NCBI GenBank assembly: GCA_016297915.1 | Contig: JAEDFU010000008.1 | Span: 1-56,721 of the forward strand | Reading direction: 5' to 3' | DNA length: 56,721 nt | From: Clostridia bacterium | GTDB taxonomy: Bacteria > Bacillota > Clostridia > Christensenellales > UBA1242 | Part shown: positions 7,433 through 16,749 of the stretch, piece by piece | Layout of the letters: each line of letters starts with the position of its first letter | Numbering within the stretch: position 1 is the stretch's first letter | Notes under the pieces: generated by a model | Told to the model about the DNA's origin: nothing | The model's database searches: none | The model's input: only the letters and a program-made list of their open reading frames with translations | Translations under genes and position numbers: made by a program

Positions 7433-7747
7433 GCAAAATATTTTACTAAGTAAGGATTTTGTTTTTGGCATAAACATGCAATACAATACATAATTATACA
7501 ATAGGTTTTGACAATAAATATATGTTTTGTGACTATATCAAAACAATGTGAAATTTGATAAAATCAAATTAATATCTCAAATTTGGATGTCTCACAATAT
7601 AATGTGTAATTGTTTTGAGTGAGTGGTTGTTTTTGCTATTATTTGGTTCTGACACAAGTTCTATTGCGATTAATTACTCCCATAATTGCCGATAATTTGT
7701 TTAACTATTTTGAATTTTAGTATTTTTTATATTTTTTTGATTAACAC
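7433..7747. other. 315-nt AT-rich non-coding stretch
   Basis: No gene with a ribosome binding site was found on either strand. The main content is a structured element: TCAAAACAAT (7539-7548) is matched by ATTGTTTTGA (7609-7618). Inside are GTGA/TCAC and a perfect hairpin AATTTGAT-AAA-ATCAAATT (7552-7570). It lacks a terminal T run. It may be a degenerate repeat element or an RNA structure. Confidence 0.5.
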
Positions 7748-7776
7748 TTGACAACTAGCTTGGTTAGGCTTAAAAT
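7748..7776 (+). promoter_or_regulatory. Promoter of the thrS T-box transcript
   Basis: TTGACA (7748-7753), exactly 17 nt, then TAAAAT (7771-7776). This near-consensus vegetative promoter lies just before the T-box leader. Confidence 0.85.
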
Positions 7777-7784
7777 ATATGTAT

Positions 7785-8058
7785 CATTATGAGAAAAGAC
7801 AAGTAGATGTTTGTTTAAGTTTTTTACAGAGAGTAGGAGTTGGTGAGAGCCTGCAAAAACACAATCTATCGAAACCACTTTTTGAGTGAAAGCAGTTTTT
7901 AAAAGTCTTTGTGCTTAATTTCAAAGACCAAAGTGGGTTTTTTGACCAAATAAGGTGGAACCACGGGTTTTCCCGTCCTTATGTAAATATTTGTGCATAA
8001 TGGGCGATAATTAAATATAAATTTCATCCTTTGTGTACAATTGCAAAGGATTTTTTTT
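7785..8058 (+). promoter_or_regulatory. T-box riboswitch controlling thrS
   Basis: The leader carries the stem I signature AGAGAGT..GGTGAGAGCC (about 7827-7856), a specifier region reading GAAACCAC in which ACC (threonine) is the likely codon, and the T-box sequence GGTGGAACCACG (about 7954-7965) with a CGGG-tttt-CCCG stem. The terminator is ATCCTTTG (8026-8033) paired with CAAAGGAT (8044-8051) and a run of eight T. Uncharged tRNA-Thr would be expected to stabilise the antiterminator and allow thrS transcription. Confidence 0.93.
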
Positions 8059-8145
8059 GACTAATTTTGATGTCAAAAAAATGCTACTAAATTTAGTGGC
8101 TATTAGTATAACAAGTTGTGAAATATTTATTAAGGAGAAAATGAA

Positions 8146-9885
8146 ATGAGTGAATTAGAAGAAAAACAACAAATGTACAGACACAGTATGAGCCATGTTC
8201 TTGCCAAGGCTATAAAAGAACTATTTGGCAAGGACAATGTCAAACTAGCAATTGGACCAGCTATTGATAATGGATTTTATTATGATTTTGACATAGACAA
8301 ATCCATAACAGATGATAACTTTGCTAGTATCGAAGCCAAGATGAAAGAGATAATCGAGAGAAATGAGGACTTCAAAAGAGTAGAAGTTTCCAAAGAAAAG
8401 GCTCTTGAGATGTTTAAGGACGAGCCTTACAAAGTAGAACTTATCCAAGATCTCCCTGATGGCGAGACAATATCTGTTTACTATACTGGAGACGATTTTG
8501 TAGATTTGTGCAGAGGACCACATGTCGAAAACTCTAAGTTCTTGCGTGGTTTTGCCTACAAAATCCACAGAGTAAGTGGTGCTTACTGGAGAGGAAGCGA
8601 AAAGAACAAAATGCTTCAAAGAGTTTATGTATATGGTTTCCTTGACAAGGCTGACCTCAAAGCATACATTCATCAAATGGAAGAGGCATTGAAGAGAGAC
8701 CATAGAAAACTTGGCAAAGAACTTCAATTATTCTTTATTAGTGATTACAGCAAGGGCATGCCAACATATATGCCAAAAGGTTTGATTTTGAAAAATCAAC
8801 TAATCAAGTATTGGAGAGAGATTCACGAAAAAGCTGGTTATTTGGAGATAGAAACTCCAATGGCTATGAATCGTAGGCTTTGGGAAATCTCTGGTCACTG
8901 GGATCATTACAAAGACAATATGTATACTTTTAAGTGCGAAGATGACACATTTGCAATCAAACCTATGAACTGTCCGGGTGGCATGCTATACTACATGCAA
9001 AATCTTCATTCTTACAAGGAATTTCCACTAAGAGTCGGTGAACTAGGCAAAGTACATCGTCACGAGGCAAGCGGAACACTTAGCGGTTTGCTTAGAGTTA
9101 GATGCTTTACTCAAGATGACGCACATATCTTTATGCTTCCAACACAAATTGAGGACGAAGTAAAAAATGTCATGAAATTGGTTGACGAGGTTTATTCAAC
9201 ATTCGGTCTAACTTACACTGTAGAGCTATCTACAATGCCAGAAAACCACATTGGCGAGTTGAGTGAATGGGAACTAGCCGAGACTGCTCTTGCTAATGCA
9301 CTCAAACATATGAACCTTGAGTACAAGATTAATGCAGGTGATGGTGCGTTCTATGGTCCAAAAATTGATATCCATGTCAAAGATTGTATCGGAAGAGAGT
9401 GGCAATGTGGAACAATTCAATTGGATATGCAATTGCCTAAGAGATTTAATTTGACATATATTGACGAACATGGTGAGGAAAAAGAACCAATCATGATTCA
9501 CCGTGTTATCTACGGCTCTATTGAGAGAATGATGTCTATATTGATTGAAAACTTTGCAGGGGCTTTCCCAACTTGGCTTGCTCCAGTTCAAGTTAAGATT
9601 CTTAATATCGCTGATGCTCATCTTGATTACGCTAAGTCTGTCAAGGATAAACTTTCGTCTTACGGAATTAGATGCGAACTAGACGATCGTAACGAAAAAA
9701 TTGGCAAAAAAATTCGTGAAGCTCAACTTGAAAAAGTTCCTTATTCGCTAATCGTAGGAGAAAACGAAATGAAAGACGGCACTGTATCTGTAAGAAAACG
9801 CAGTGTGGGAGATCAAGGTGCTATTGCTCTTGATAAATTCATCGAAAATATCTTGGTTGAAATCAACACCAAAGCTCTAAATTAA
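8146..9885 (+). CDS. thrS: Threonyl-tRNA synthetase without TGS domain
   Basis: A class II synthetase charging tRNA-Thr. Residues 13-17 (HSMSH) with CRGPH near residue 125 mark the editing domain. The catalytic core has the zinc-ligand region NCPGGM, motif 2 in GKVHRHEASGTLSG and motif 3 in YGSIERMMS, followed by an anticodon-binding domain beginning near WLAPVQV. At 579 aa it is about 60 residues shorter than the Bacillus enzyme because it starts at the editing domain and lacks the N-terminal TGS domain. AAGGAG precedes the ATG and no upstream in-frame coding extension is apparent, since the T-box terminator and leader lie there. Confidence 0.97.
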   Translation: MSELEEKQQMYRHSMSHVLAKAIKELFGKDNVKLAIGPAIDNGFYYDFDIDKSITDDNFASIEAKMKEIIERNEDFKRVEVSKEKALEMFKDEPYKVELIQDLPDGETISVYYTGDDFVDLCRGPHVENSKFLRGFAYKIHRVSGAYWRGSEKNKMLQRVYVYGFLDKADLKAYIHQMEEALKRDHRKLGKELQLFFISDYSKGMPTYMPKGLILKNQLIKYWREIHEKAGYLEIETPMAMNRRLWEISGHWDHYKDNMYTFKCEDDTFAIKPMNCPGGMLYYMQNLHSYKEFPLRVGELGKVHRHEASGTLSGLLRVRCFTQDDAHIFMLPTQIEDEVKNVMKLVDEVYSTFGLTYTVELSTMPENHIGELSEWELAETALANALKHMNLEYKINAGDGAFYGPKIDIHVKDCIGREWQCGTIQLDMQLPKRFNLTYIDEHGEEKEPIMIHRVIYGSIERMMSILIENFAGAFPTWLAPVQVKILNIADAHLDYAKSVKDKLSSYGIRCELDDRNEKIGKKIREAQLEKVPYSLIVGENEMKDGTVSVRKRSVGDQGAIALDKFIENILVEINTKALN

Positions 9886-9892
9886 CAACTTT

Positions 9893-9924
9893 AGATTTCT
9901 AAGTTTTGCTTAGAAATCTTTTTT
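9893..9924 (+). terminator. Terminator after thrS
   Basis: AGATTTCTAAG (9893-9903) pairs perfectly with CTTAGAAATCT (9909-9919) around TTTTG and is followed by a T run. It ends the T-box/thrS transcript. Confidence 0.92.
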
Positions 9925-10111
9925 ATGTAACGATAATTTATAAATCCAATTAATAAAGCTCAACTAGTAGTTAAGAAAGTATTTTAAGATTGGTCAAAAT
10001 TTATGTGTCAAACTTTGTAAAAAATTGTGATTGGCTTATTATTAATATTATACTTAATTATATTAATATATATTTTAATACAAATTTTTTTTGAGAAATT
10101 GAGGATTTTAG

Positions 10112-10140
10112 TTGTGCTAAGTGTGTTTAATATGTATAAT
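10112..10140 (+). promoter_or_regulatory. Promoter of the comM-dprA-topA operon
   Basis: TTGTGC (10112-10117), 17 nt and TATAAT (10135-10140), 27 nt before the comM start. The -10 is perfect and the -35 is weak (TTG only). The preceding 180 nt are very AT-rich and hold no other feature that I can support. Confidence 0.5.
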
Positions 10141-10167
10141 GGAAAGAGTTGAAAGAGGCGGTTATTT

Positions 10168-11286
10168 ATGTTATCTACAATCAAAAGTTATGGATTAAAC
10201 GGAATTGAGGGATATCTTGTTAAGTGTGAAGTTGATATCAATGCAGGACTTCCCGGATATGATATTGTAGGCCTAGTTAGTACAGCTATCAAAGAAAGCA
10301 AGGAAAGAGTTAAGTCGGCAATTAAGAATAGTGCGCTTAATTATCCTATAGTCAAAATTACTGTCAATCTTGCTCCTGCCGATACCAAAAAGGACGGACC
10401 TGTGTACGACCTGCCAATAGCTATTGGAATACTCTCTGCCTCTGATCAAGTAAAAATTGAAGCAACCAAAGACTACATAATGTTTGGCGAACTAGGTCTC
10501 GATGGCGGAGTTCGAAAGATTAATGGAGTTTTGCCAATACTTATATCTGCTAGACTCGACGGATACAAAAAAGTTATAATCCCAAAGGAAAATTGCACTG
10601 AGGCAAGTTTTATTGAGGGAATGGAGATATATGGAGTCGAAACTCTCAAACAGGCAGTGGACTTTTTGAATGGCGAGATTGAGATTAAGCCTACACAGCA
10701 TAGCGACTTTGAGGACATGCGCAAAAAGAAGAAAAAAGCTCTTGACTTTAAGTATGTTAGAGGTCAGGCTCAAGCCAAAAGAGCTCTAGAGATAGCGGCT
10801 GCTGGTGGACACAATGTTTTGATGATAGGGCCACCCGGAAGTGGAAAAACCATGCTTGCCAAGTGTTTTCCGAGTATTCTTCCTGAGCTTACATTTGAGG
10901 AGGCTTTGGAAGTAACCAAGATTCATTCAATTGCAGGAGTGCTGGATAGCAAAGAGGGAATAGTTGTAAGTAGACCCATAAGGTCACCTCACCACACATC
11001 TACAATGCTTGCTCTTACTGGTGGCGGACGACTTGCTAAGCCGGGAGAGATTAGTCTTGCGCATACTGGAGTACTATTCTTGGATGAAATGCCTGAGTAT
11101 AATAGAAATAGTCTTGAAACATTGCGTCAACCCTTAGAGGACGGAGTTATTACTATATCTAGAGTAGAGAATACTGTTGAGTATCCTGCAAACTTTACGC
11201 TTATTGCTAGTATGAATCCTTGTCCTTGTGGCAATTTTGGCTCAAAAGACAAAGAATGTAAATGTACCCCACAGGCTATAAGATAA
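10168..11286 (+). pseudogene. comM: ComM/YifB Mg-chelatase-like AAA+ ATPase, N-terminal part (in-frame stop)
   Basis: Residues 1-180 match the Lon-like N-terminal domain and the AAA+ domain follows, with Walker A MIGPPGSGKTMLAK near residue 220, Walker B VLFLDEMPEY, and the CPCG/CKCTPQAIR segment. ComM/YifB is a hexameric helicase that promotes branch migration during natural transformation. Reading stops at TAA (11284-11286) inside the conserved region, directly after QAIR; the same frame then continues YLNKLSGPLMDR, exactly as intact homologues do. The ATPase core is kept but the C-terminal sensor region is detached. It may be a recent nonsense mutation or an assembly error. Confidence 0.85.
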
Positions 11287-11700
11287 TATTTAAACAAACT
11301 CAGTGGTCCACTAATGGATAGAATTGATATGCATATTGAGGTGGATAGTGTTTCTTATGACGAACTTAGGTCGGACGAACTTGAAGAACCTAGTAGTAGC
11401 ATAAAGGCTAGAGTAGACAAGGCAAGACAAATTCAACTTGCTAGATACAAGGACTCAGGGATTTTTTCTAATGCCAAAATGAGTGACCAAATGGTCAAAA
11501 AGTTTTGTAAAATTAGCCCTGAGAGTGATGGAATACTTAGATATGCTTTTGATAAACTTAATCTTAGTGCAAGAGCGTACAATAGAATTTTGAAAGTAGC
11601 AAGAACTATTGCTGATCTTGAGGGAAGCGAAGATATTAAGGACGAGCATATCATGGAGGCTATATCTTATAGATCCATGGATAACAAATATTGGGGATAA
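11287..11700 (+). pseudogene. comM: ComM/YifB C-terminal part, same frame after the stop
   Basis: In frame with the upstream part and separated from it only by the TAA at 11284-11286. It carries SGPLMDRIDMHIEV and the C-terminal helical domain (LSARAYNRILKVARTIADLEG), which normally complete the AAA+ fold. The first ATG (11314) has no ribosome binding site, so independent translation is doubtful. The absence of other lesions implies that the stop is recent or artefactual. Total length without the stop would be about 510 aa, normal for the family. Confidence 0.8.
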
Positions 11701-11702
11701 AG

Positions 11703-12803
11703 ATGTATAGTAAAAGCGAAAAAATAATCATGTGGCTTACATCGTTTGACTTTATGTCATACAAAAAAGCCAAAGCATTGATAGAAAATATTGACGACTT
11801 GGAAGATATGTTTGATAATATGTCTAATTACAAGTCTATACTTGGCAAGATATTTGAAAAAGATGAACTTGCCGAAATGATAGAAAACAGTAATCTAGTA
11901 TATATTGAGAGATGTATAGCTAGTTACGAAGAACTAGGGATAAAAGTTGTAACTTGTATAAGTCAAGACTATTCACCACTACTTAAGGAAATTTCTAGTT
12001 ATCCAATACTGCTATATTGCATGGGGAATACAAAACTACTCAAGTCAACATGCTTGGGTGTTGTCGGTTCTCGTAGGTCTACCAAGTATGGGAGTTCTTT
12101 TGGAAGTCAAATAGTCAAAGACATTGCTATAAATAATATTACAATCGTCAGTGGACTAGCCGAGGGGATTGATACAATGGCGCACAAATCGTGCCTTGAA
12201 GTTAATGGCAAAACAATTGCGGTTTTGGGTGGCGGACTTTTGAATATATTTCCGTCGTCAAACAAAGTCTTGGCAAAAGATATTTTGCAAAAAGGCGGAC
12301 TAATTATTTCTGAGTACAAACCAAACGAGCCTTGTATTGCTTATCACTTTCCTGTAAGAAACCGTATTATTGCAGGACTTAGCAAAGGCGTTTTCGTAGT
12401 TGAAGCAACCGAAAAGAGTGGTTCAATGCACACCAAGAACTTTGCATTAGAATTTAATCGAGAAGTTTTTGCATTGCCAGCTAGAGCAAATGATATTTAC
12501 TCCGAGGGTTGCAATAAGATTATTCAAAATGGACAAGCAAAAATGGTTTTGAATGCATCGGATATACTTGAGTCATATGGCAAAACTGTAGAAGGGCAAT
12601 CAAAAGAGAATGTGCTTGAACTCTCAATGGACGAACAAGTTATATATGACAATCTTTTTGGTCACGAGGTTCATTTTGATGAACTTTGTCAAAAAACTAA
12701 ACTTGAAACCAAAGTTTTGCTTACACTTCTTATGCGAATGGAAATTAAAGGAATTGTTAGCAAACTTCCGGGGAATTATTATTGTTTGAATACAAAAAAA
12801 TAA
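11703..12803 (+). CDS. dprA: DNA-processing protein DprA
   Basis: Binds incoming single-stranded DNA and loads RecA during transformation. The Rossmann-like DprA domain is clear: GVVGSRRSTKYG, IVSGLAEGIDTMAH and AVLGGGL, then FPVRNRIIAGLS. A C-terminal winged-helix-like region (about residues 305-365) matches the DprA C-terminal domain. A TTG at 11691 would extend it by four codons into comM, but the ATG at 11703, 2 nt after the comM stop, is the natural coupled start (366 aa). The neighbour comM is also a transformation gene, and dprA-topA is a common order. Confidence 0.93.
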   Translation: MYSKSEKIIMWLTSFDFMSYKKAKALIENIDDLEDMFDNMSNYKSILGKIFEKDELAEMIENSNLVYIERCIASYEELGIKVVTCISQDYSPLLKEISSYPILLYCMGNTKLLKSTCLGVVGSRRSTKYGSSFGSQIVKDIAINNITIVSGLAEGIDTMAHKSCLEVNGKTIAVLGGGLLNIFPSSNKVLAKDILQKGGLIISEYKPNEPCIAYHFPVRNRIIAGLSKGVFVVEATEKSGSMHTKNFALEFNREVFALPARANDIYSEGCNKIIQNGQAKMVLNASDILESYGKTVEGQSKENVLELSMDEQVIYDNLFGHEVHFDELCQKTKLETKVLLTLLMRMEIKGIVSKLPGNYYCLNTKK

Positions 12804-12839
12804 ACTTTCGACAAAGACAATTTAATTTTTAGGAGAATT

Positions 12840-14930
12840 ATGAAACTAGTTATAATCGAAGGTGTCGGCAAAAAGGACACAATAAAAAAATATTTAGGTA
12901 GTGATTACGAAGTAGTTGCAACCAAAGGGCATGTTAGAGATTTGCCTCAAAAAACTATCGGCGTAAATGTCAAAAACAATTTTGAGATGCAATACCAAAT
13001 AATGCCTGACAAACAAGATATAGTCAAAATGCTCAAAGAAAAAAGCGCCAAAGCAGATAGAATTTATCTCGCAACCGACCCAGATAGAGAGGGGGAGGCA
13101 ATAAGTTGGCATTTGTGTAATATTTTGGGACTCAATCCAAATGACCCAATTAGAATTGAATTTAACGAAATCACCAAAAACGCTATTAACAAAGGACTTG
13201 AGCATCCAAGAGGCATTAATCTAAACCTTGTCAATGCTCAACAAACACGAAGAGTCATAGATAGACTAGTGGGTTATAGAGTATCGCCAAAGGCATGCAA
13301 GGCAATACAGCCAAATTTGTCAGCAGGTAGAGTTCAAAGTGTTGCTCTAAGACTTGTTGTAGATAGAGAAAACGAAATTCGAAACTTTGTGCCTCAAGAA
13401 TATTGGACAATGATTGCTAGCCTCAAAAAAGATAGTAGTGATATATTCAAAGCAAGTCTCGCCAAATACAAAAACAAAAAAATCGTTCCTGCAAACAAGG
13501 AAGAGGTTGACGGAATTACAGCCAAACTAAATGGCGGTCAGTACAAAGTAAAAACCGTCAAAAAATCTCTTAGCAAAGTTCATCCTGCAGCACCATTTAC
13601 AACAAGTACAATGCAACAAGATGCACTCAATAAGATTGGCTTGTCTCTAAAAAAGGTTACTTCTTGTGCTCAGCAACTTTATGAAGGCGTTGAGATTGGA
13701 AGTGAAGGCAAAGTCGCTCTTATAACCTATATAAGAACAGATAGTGTCAGAGTTGCTCCAGAAGCTCAAAAAATGGCAAAAGACTATATCATTGGCCACT
13801 TTGGCAAAGAATATGCACCTAATACTCCAAACGAATATAAGGTAAAATCCTCTGCTCAAGACGCCCACGAAGCAATAAGACCAATATCTCTTGAGAGAAC
13901 TCCTGAGTCAGTTAAACAGTTTTTGAGTACAGAAAACTACAAGTTATATAAACTTATCTATAATAAGTTCCTTGCAAGTCAAATGACGGAGGCAACCTTT
14001 AACTCAGTAAATGTTGAGATTGAAAACAACGATTATATCTTCAAGTGCAACGGGAAAACGCCAGTTTTTGACGGATTTATGAAAGTATATAATAGTGCAA
14101 AAAAGGAAAAACAGACCGATACCGAAGAAGATGAAAGCGAAAACGCAAAGCTCCCTGAATTGAATGAGGGTGATGTATTAGACTTTGTTGACATGAAAAC
14201 TACTCAAAAATTTACAAAACCAGCCCCAAGATTTACAGAAGCATCACTTGTAAAAGAAATGGAAGAAAAGGGCATTGGTAGACCAGCAACATATACTCCA
14301 ACAATTACGCTATTATCTAATAGGAAATATGTTGAAAAAGACGGCAAGTATCTCAAACCTACCGAACTTGGCGAAAAACTTATTGCATTCCTACTCAAGG
14401 GCTATGAGGGATTATTCAATGTAAACTTTACAGCGGACATGGAAACCAAACTTGATGAAATCGCAAACAATGGACTAGATTATCTAGCTGTCATGAAAAA
14501 GTTTAATGATTATCTCGAAAAGCTAATTGGTCAGCCATCCGAGCCTGAGCATACTGGGATAATGTGTGAAAAGTGCGGACACGAAATGGTCAAGAGAGTA
14601 AGCAAATATGGCGAATTTTTGGCTTGTAGCAACTATCCACAATGCAAGAATATCCATAATATTGTCAAGACCGTTGGCGTTTGTCCAAAGTGTCACGGAG
14701 ATGTAATAGAACGCCGATCAAAGAATGGCAAAATATTCTATGGTTGCAATAATTATCCTAAGTGTGACTTTATATCTTGGGAAATTCCTGTTGAGAAAAA
14801 ATGCCCTAAGTGTGGCAGTTATATGACTCAAAAGGAAGTTTATGGCAAACTAAGAATAAAATGTAGTAACGAAAATTGTGATTACAGCGAGACTGTAAAA
14901 AAAGAAAGTAAAAATGAAGAAAATAGTTAA
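12840..14930 (+). CDS. topA: DNA topoisomerase I
   Basis: A 696-aa type IA topoisomerase that relaxes negative supercoils. The TOPRIM domain is N-terminal (VIIEGVGKKDTIKKYL, then DPDREGEAISWH), and the active-site tyrosine lies in ITYIRTDSVRV near residue 300. Three C-terminal zinc ribbons follow (CEKCG, CPKCH, CPKCG, each with a second Cys pair). AGGAG lies before the ATG. The 3' end overlaps trmFO by 17 nt. Confidence 0.97.
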   Translation: MKLVIIEGVGKKDTIKKYLGSDYEVVATKGHVRDLPQKTIGVNVKNNFEMQYQIMPDKQDIVKMLKEKSAKADRIYLATDPDREGEAISWHLCNILGLNPNDPIRIEFNEITKNAINKGLEHPRGINLNLVNAQQTRRVIDRLVGYRVSPKACKAIQPNLSAGRVQSVALRLVVDRENEIRNFVPQEYWTMIASLKKDSSDIFKASLAKYKNKKIVPANKEEVDGITAKLNGGQYKVKTVKKSLSKVHPAAPFTTSTMQQDALNKIGLSLKKVTSCAQQLYEGVEIGSEGKVALITYIRTDSVRVAPEAQKMAKDYIIGHFGKEYAPNTPNEYKVKSSAQDAHEAIRPISLERTPESVKQFLSTENYKLYKLIYNKFLASQMTEATFNSVNVEIENNDYIFKCNGKTPVFDGFMKVYNSAKKEKQTDTEEDESENAKLPELNEGDVLDFVDMKTTQKFTKPAPRFTEASLVKEMEEKGIGRPATYTPTITLLSNRKYVEKDGKYLKPTELGEKLIAFLLKGYEGLFNVNFTADMETKLDEIANNGLDYLAVMKKFNDYLEKLIGQPSEPEHTGIMCEKCGHEMVKRVSKYGEFLACSNYPQCKNIHNIVKTVGVCPKCHGDVIERRSKNGKIFYGCNNYPKCDFISWEIPVEKKCPKCGSYMTQKEVYGKLRIKCSNENCDYSETVKKESKNEENS

Positions 14931-16215
14931 TGTAATAGGTGGTGGACTTGCAGGTTGTGAATGTGCTTATCAACTGGCAAAAAGAGGAATTGAAGTTAAT
15001 CTATTTGATATGAAACCCAAATTTACTCCTGCTCACCACAACCCAAATCTAGCCGAACTAGTCTGTTCAAACTCGCTCAAAAGTGACGATATTTTGACGG
15101 CTGGTGGGCTTCTTAAACAAGAACTTAGAGAGTTAGATAGTTTGCTTATTGCTATTGCTGACAAATGTAGAGTTCCTGCAGGAGCAAGTCTGTCTGTCGA
15201 TAGAGAACTTTTTGCAAAGGCGGTCACAAATTACTTGGAGTCTATGCCAAATGTCAATATAATTCGTGAGGAAGTCATAGACATTGATAGTAGTGTGCCA
15301 ACAGTTGTGGCAACAGGTCCACTTACTAGCGATAGTCTTAGCAAAAATATTAGCAAACTAGTAGGGACTAGCAAATTATACTTTTTTGATGCAATAGCTC
15401 CTATTGTCAATTATGATACAATCAATTTTGATATAGCATACTTCAAGGATAGATATGACAAGGGGACTAAGGACTATATCAATTGCCCATTTGACAAAGA
15501 GCAATATCTCAAGTTTTATAACGAACTTATCAATGGCGAAATTGTAAATCTCAAAGACTTTGAAAAAAACAAAGTTTATGAGGGGTGTATGCCGATTGAG
15601 GTGCTTGCCAAAAGGGGTGAAGATGCAATTAGGTTTGGGCCACTCAAACCAGTTGGTCTCCAAGATCCAAAGACAGGCAAAACTCCATACGCATGTGTGC
15701 AGTTGCGAAGAGAGACTTTTGATAACGATTACTTTAATATAGTAGGGTTTCAGACCAACCTTACATACTCGGAGCAAAAGCGAATATTTAGGCTAATTCC
15801 GGGACTTGAAAATGCCGAATTTTTGAGGCTTGGAACAATGCACAAAAATACATATATTCACGCACCAAGTATACTTAATGAGCATTATCAAATGAAAGAC
15901 CACCCAAATATTTTCTTTGCAGGTCAGATTACTGGAGTTGAGGGATATATCGAAAGCATTTCAAGTGGACTTGTGGCTGGGATTAATATGTATAAATACT
16001 TAGCAAATGAGCCATTAATTGAATTTGACAAACACACAATAATTGGTGCACTCTCCAAGTATATTGCTCACAAAACTGGAGACTTTGAACCAATGAGTGC
16101 TAACCTTGGACTTATTAATTATGGGGAATTTAATTGCAGAGACAAGAAGTTGAAAAACACAAAACTCAAAGACATATCTTTGAATGAAATAAACAAAATT
16201 AAGGAGATTATATAA
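14914..16215 (+). CDS. trmFO: Folate-dependent tRNA (uracil-54) methyltransferase TrmFO
   Basis: A 433-aa FAD- and methylenetetrahydrofolate-dependent enzyme that makes ribothymidine at position 54 of tRNA. It shows the FAD motif VIGGGLAGCECAYQLAKRG at the N-terminus, the conserved LVCSNSLKSD segment, the ACVQLRRE segment carrying the second conserved cysteine, and a C-terminal MSANLGLINYGEF. Its start lies inside topA and its stop overlaps hslV by 1 nt, in the conserved topA-trmFO-hslVU order of Bacillota. xerC, often found in between, is absent. Confidence 0.96.
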   Translation: MKKIVNVIGGGLAGCECAYQLAKRGIEVNLFDMKPKFTPAHHNPNLAELVCSNSLKSDDILTAGGLLKQELRELDSLLIAIADKCRVPAGASLSVDRELFAKAVTNYLESMPNVNIIREEVIDIDSSVPTVVATGPLTSDSLSKNISKLVGTSKLYFFDAIAPIVNYDTINFDIAYFKDRYDKGTKDYINCPFDKEQYLKFYNELINGEIVNLKDFEKNKVYEGCMPIEVLAKRGEDAIRFGPLKPVGLQDPKTGKTPYACVQLRRETFDNDYFNIVGFQTNLTYSEQKRIFRLIPGLENAEFLRLGTMHKNTYIHAPSILNEHYQMKDHPNIFFAGQITGVEGYIESISSGLVAGINMYKYLANEPLIEFDKHTIIGALSKYIAHKTGDFEPMSANLGLINYGEFNCRDKKLKNTKLKDISLNEINKIKEII

Positions 16216-16748
16216 TGGAATTAAGAGGGACTACTATTATAGGAGTCAAAAAAGATGGAAGAACAGTTATCGCTGGAGATGGACAAGCAACACTTGGTGA
16301 ACATGTTATAATGAAAAACAATTCCAAAAAAGTGCGTCGTATCTATCATGACAAAGTTGTTATTGGATTTGCTGGATCTGTAGCTGATGCATTTGCCTTG
16401 GAGGCTAGATTTGAGGAACTACTCCAAAAGTTTAGTGGAAATCTACTTCGTAGTGCAGTTGAGGTTGCACTAGGATTTAGAGACGACAAGTATCCACGAA
16501 AACTTGATGCTCAAATGATTGTTGCTGACAAAGATATGATGCTTATTATCTCTGGTGGTGGCGAAGTAATTGAGCCAGAGAGCAATGTTTGCTCAATCGG
16601 TAGTGGAAGTTTGTATGCTATGGCTAGTGCTAGAGCACTTATGGAAAATACCGATTTGGACGCAATGGAAATTGCCAAAAAGAGTATGAAAATTGCAAGT
16701 GATATGTGTGTGTACACCAACGATCACTTGACAATAGAGGAGGTTTAA
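16215..16748 (+). CDS. hslV: ATP-dependent protease peptidase subunit HslV (ClpQ)
   Basis: A 177-aa N-terminal-nucleophile peptidase that pairs with HslU. The short leader MELRG precedes TTIIGV; the first of these threonines would be the catalytic N-terminal residue after processing, comparable to the extended N-terminus of Bacillus ClpQ. Conserved GDGQ and GFAGSVADAF motifs are present. An SD-like GGAG lies upstream, and the gene is followed 1 nt later by hslU. Confidence 0.96.
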   Translation: MELRGTTIIGVKKDGRTVIAGDGQATLGEHVIMKNNSKKVRRIYHDKVVIGFAGSVADAFALEARFEELLQKFSGNLLRSAVEVALGFRDDKYPRKLDAQMIVADKDMMLIISGGGEVIEPESNVCSIGSGSLYAMASARALMENTDLDAMEIAKKSMKIASDMCVYTNDHLTIEEV

Positions 16749-16749
16749 T

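Noticed and set aside
8245..8727. 160-aa - strand reading frame
   Set aside because: It lies entirely inside thrS, has no ribosome binding site and no plausible protein character.
11260..11320. Programmed stop-codon read-through or recoding in comM
   Set aside because: No special context or downstream structure is visible; a nonsense mutation or error is simpler. Kept only as an alternative.
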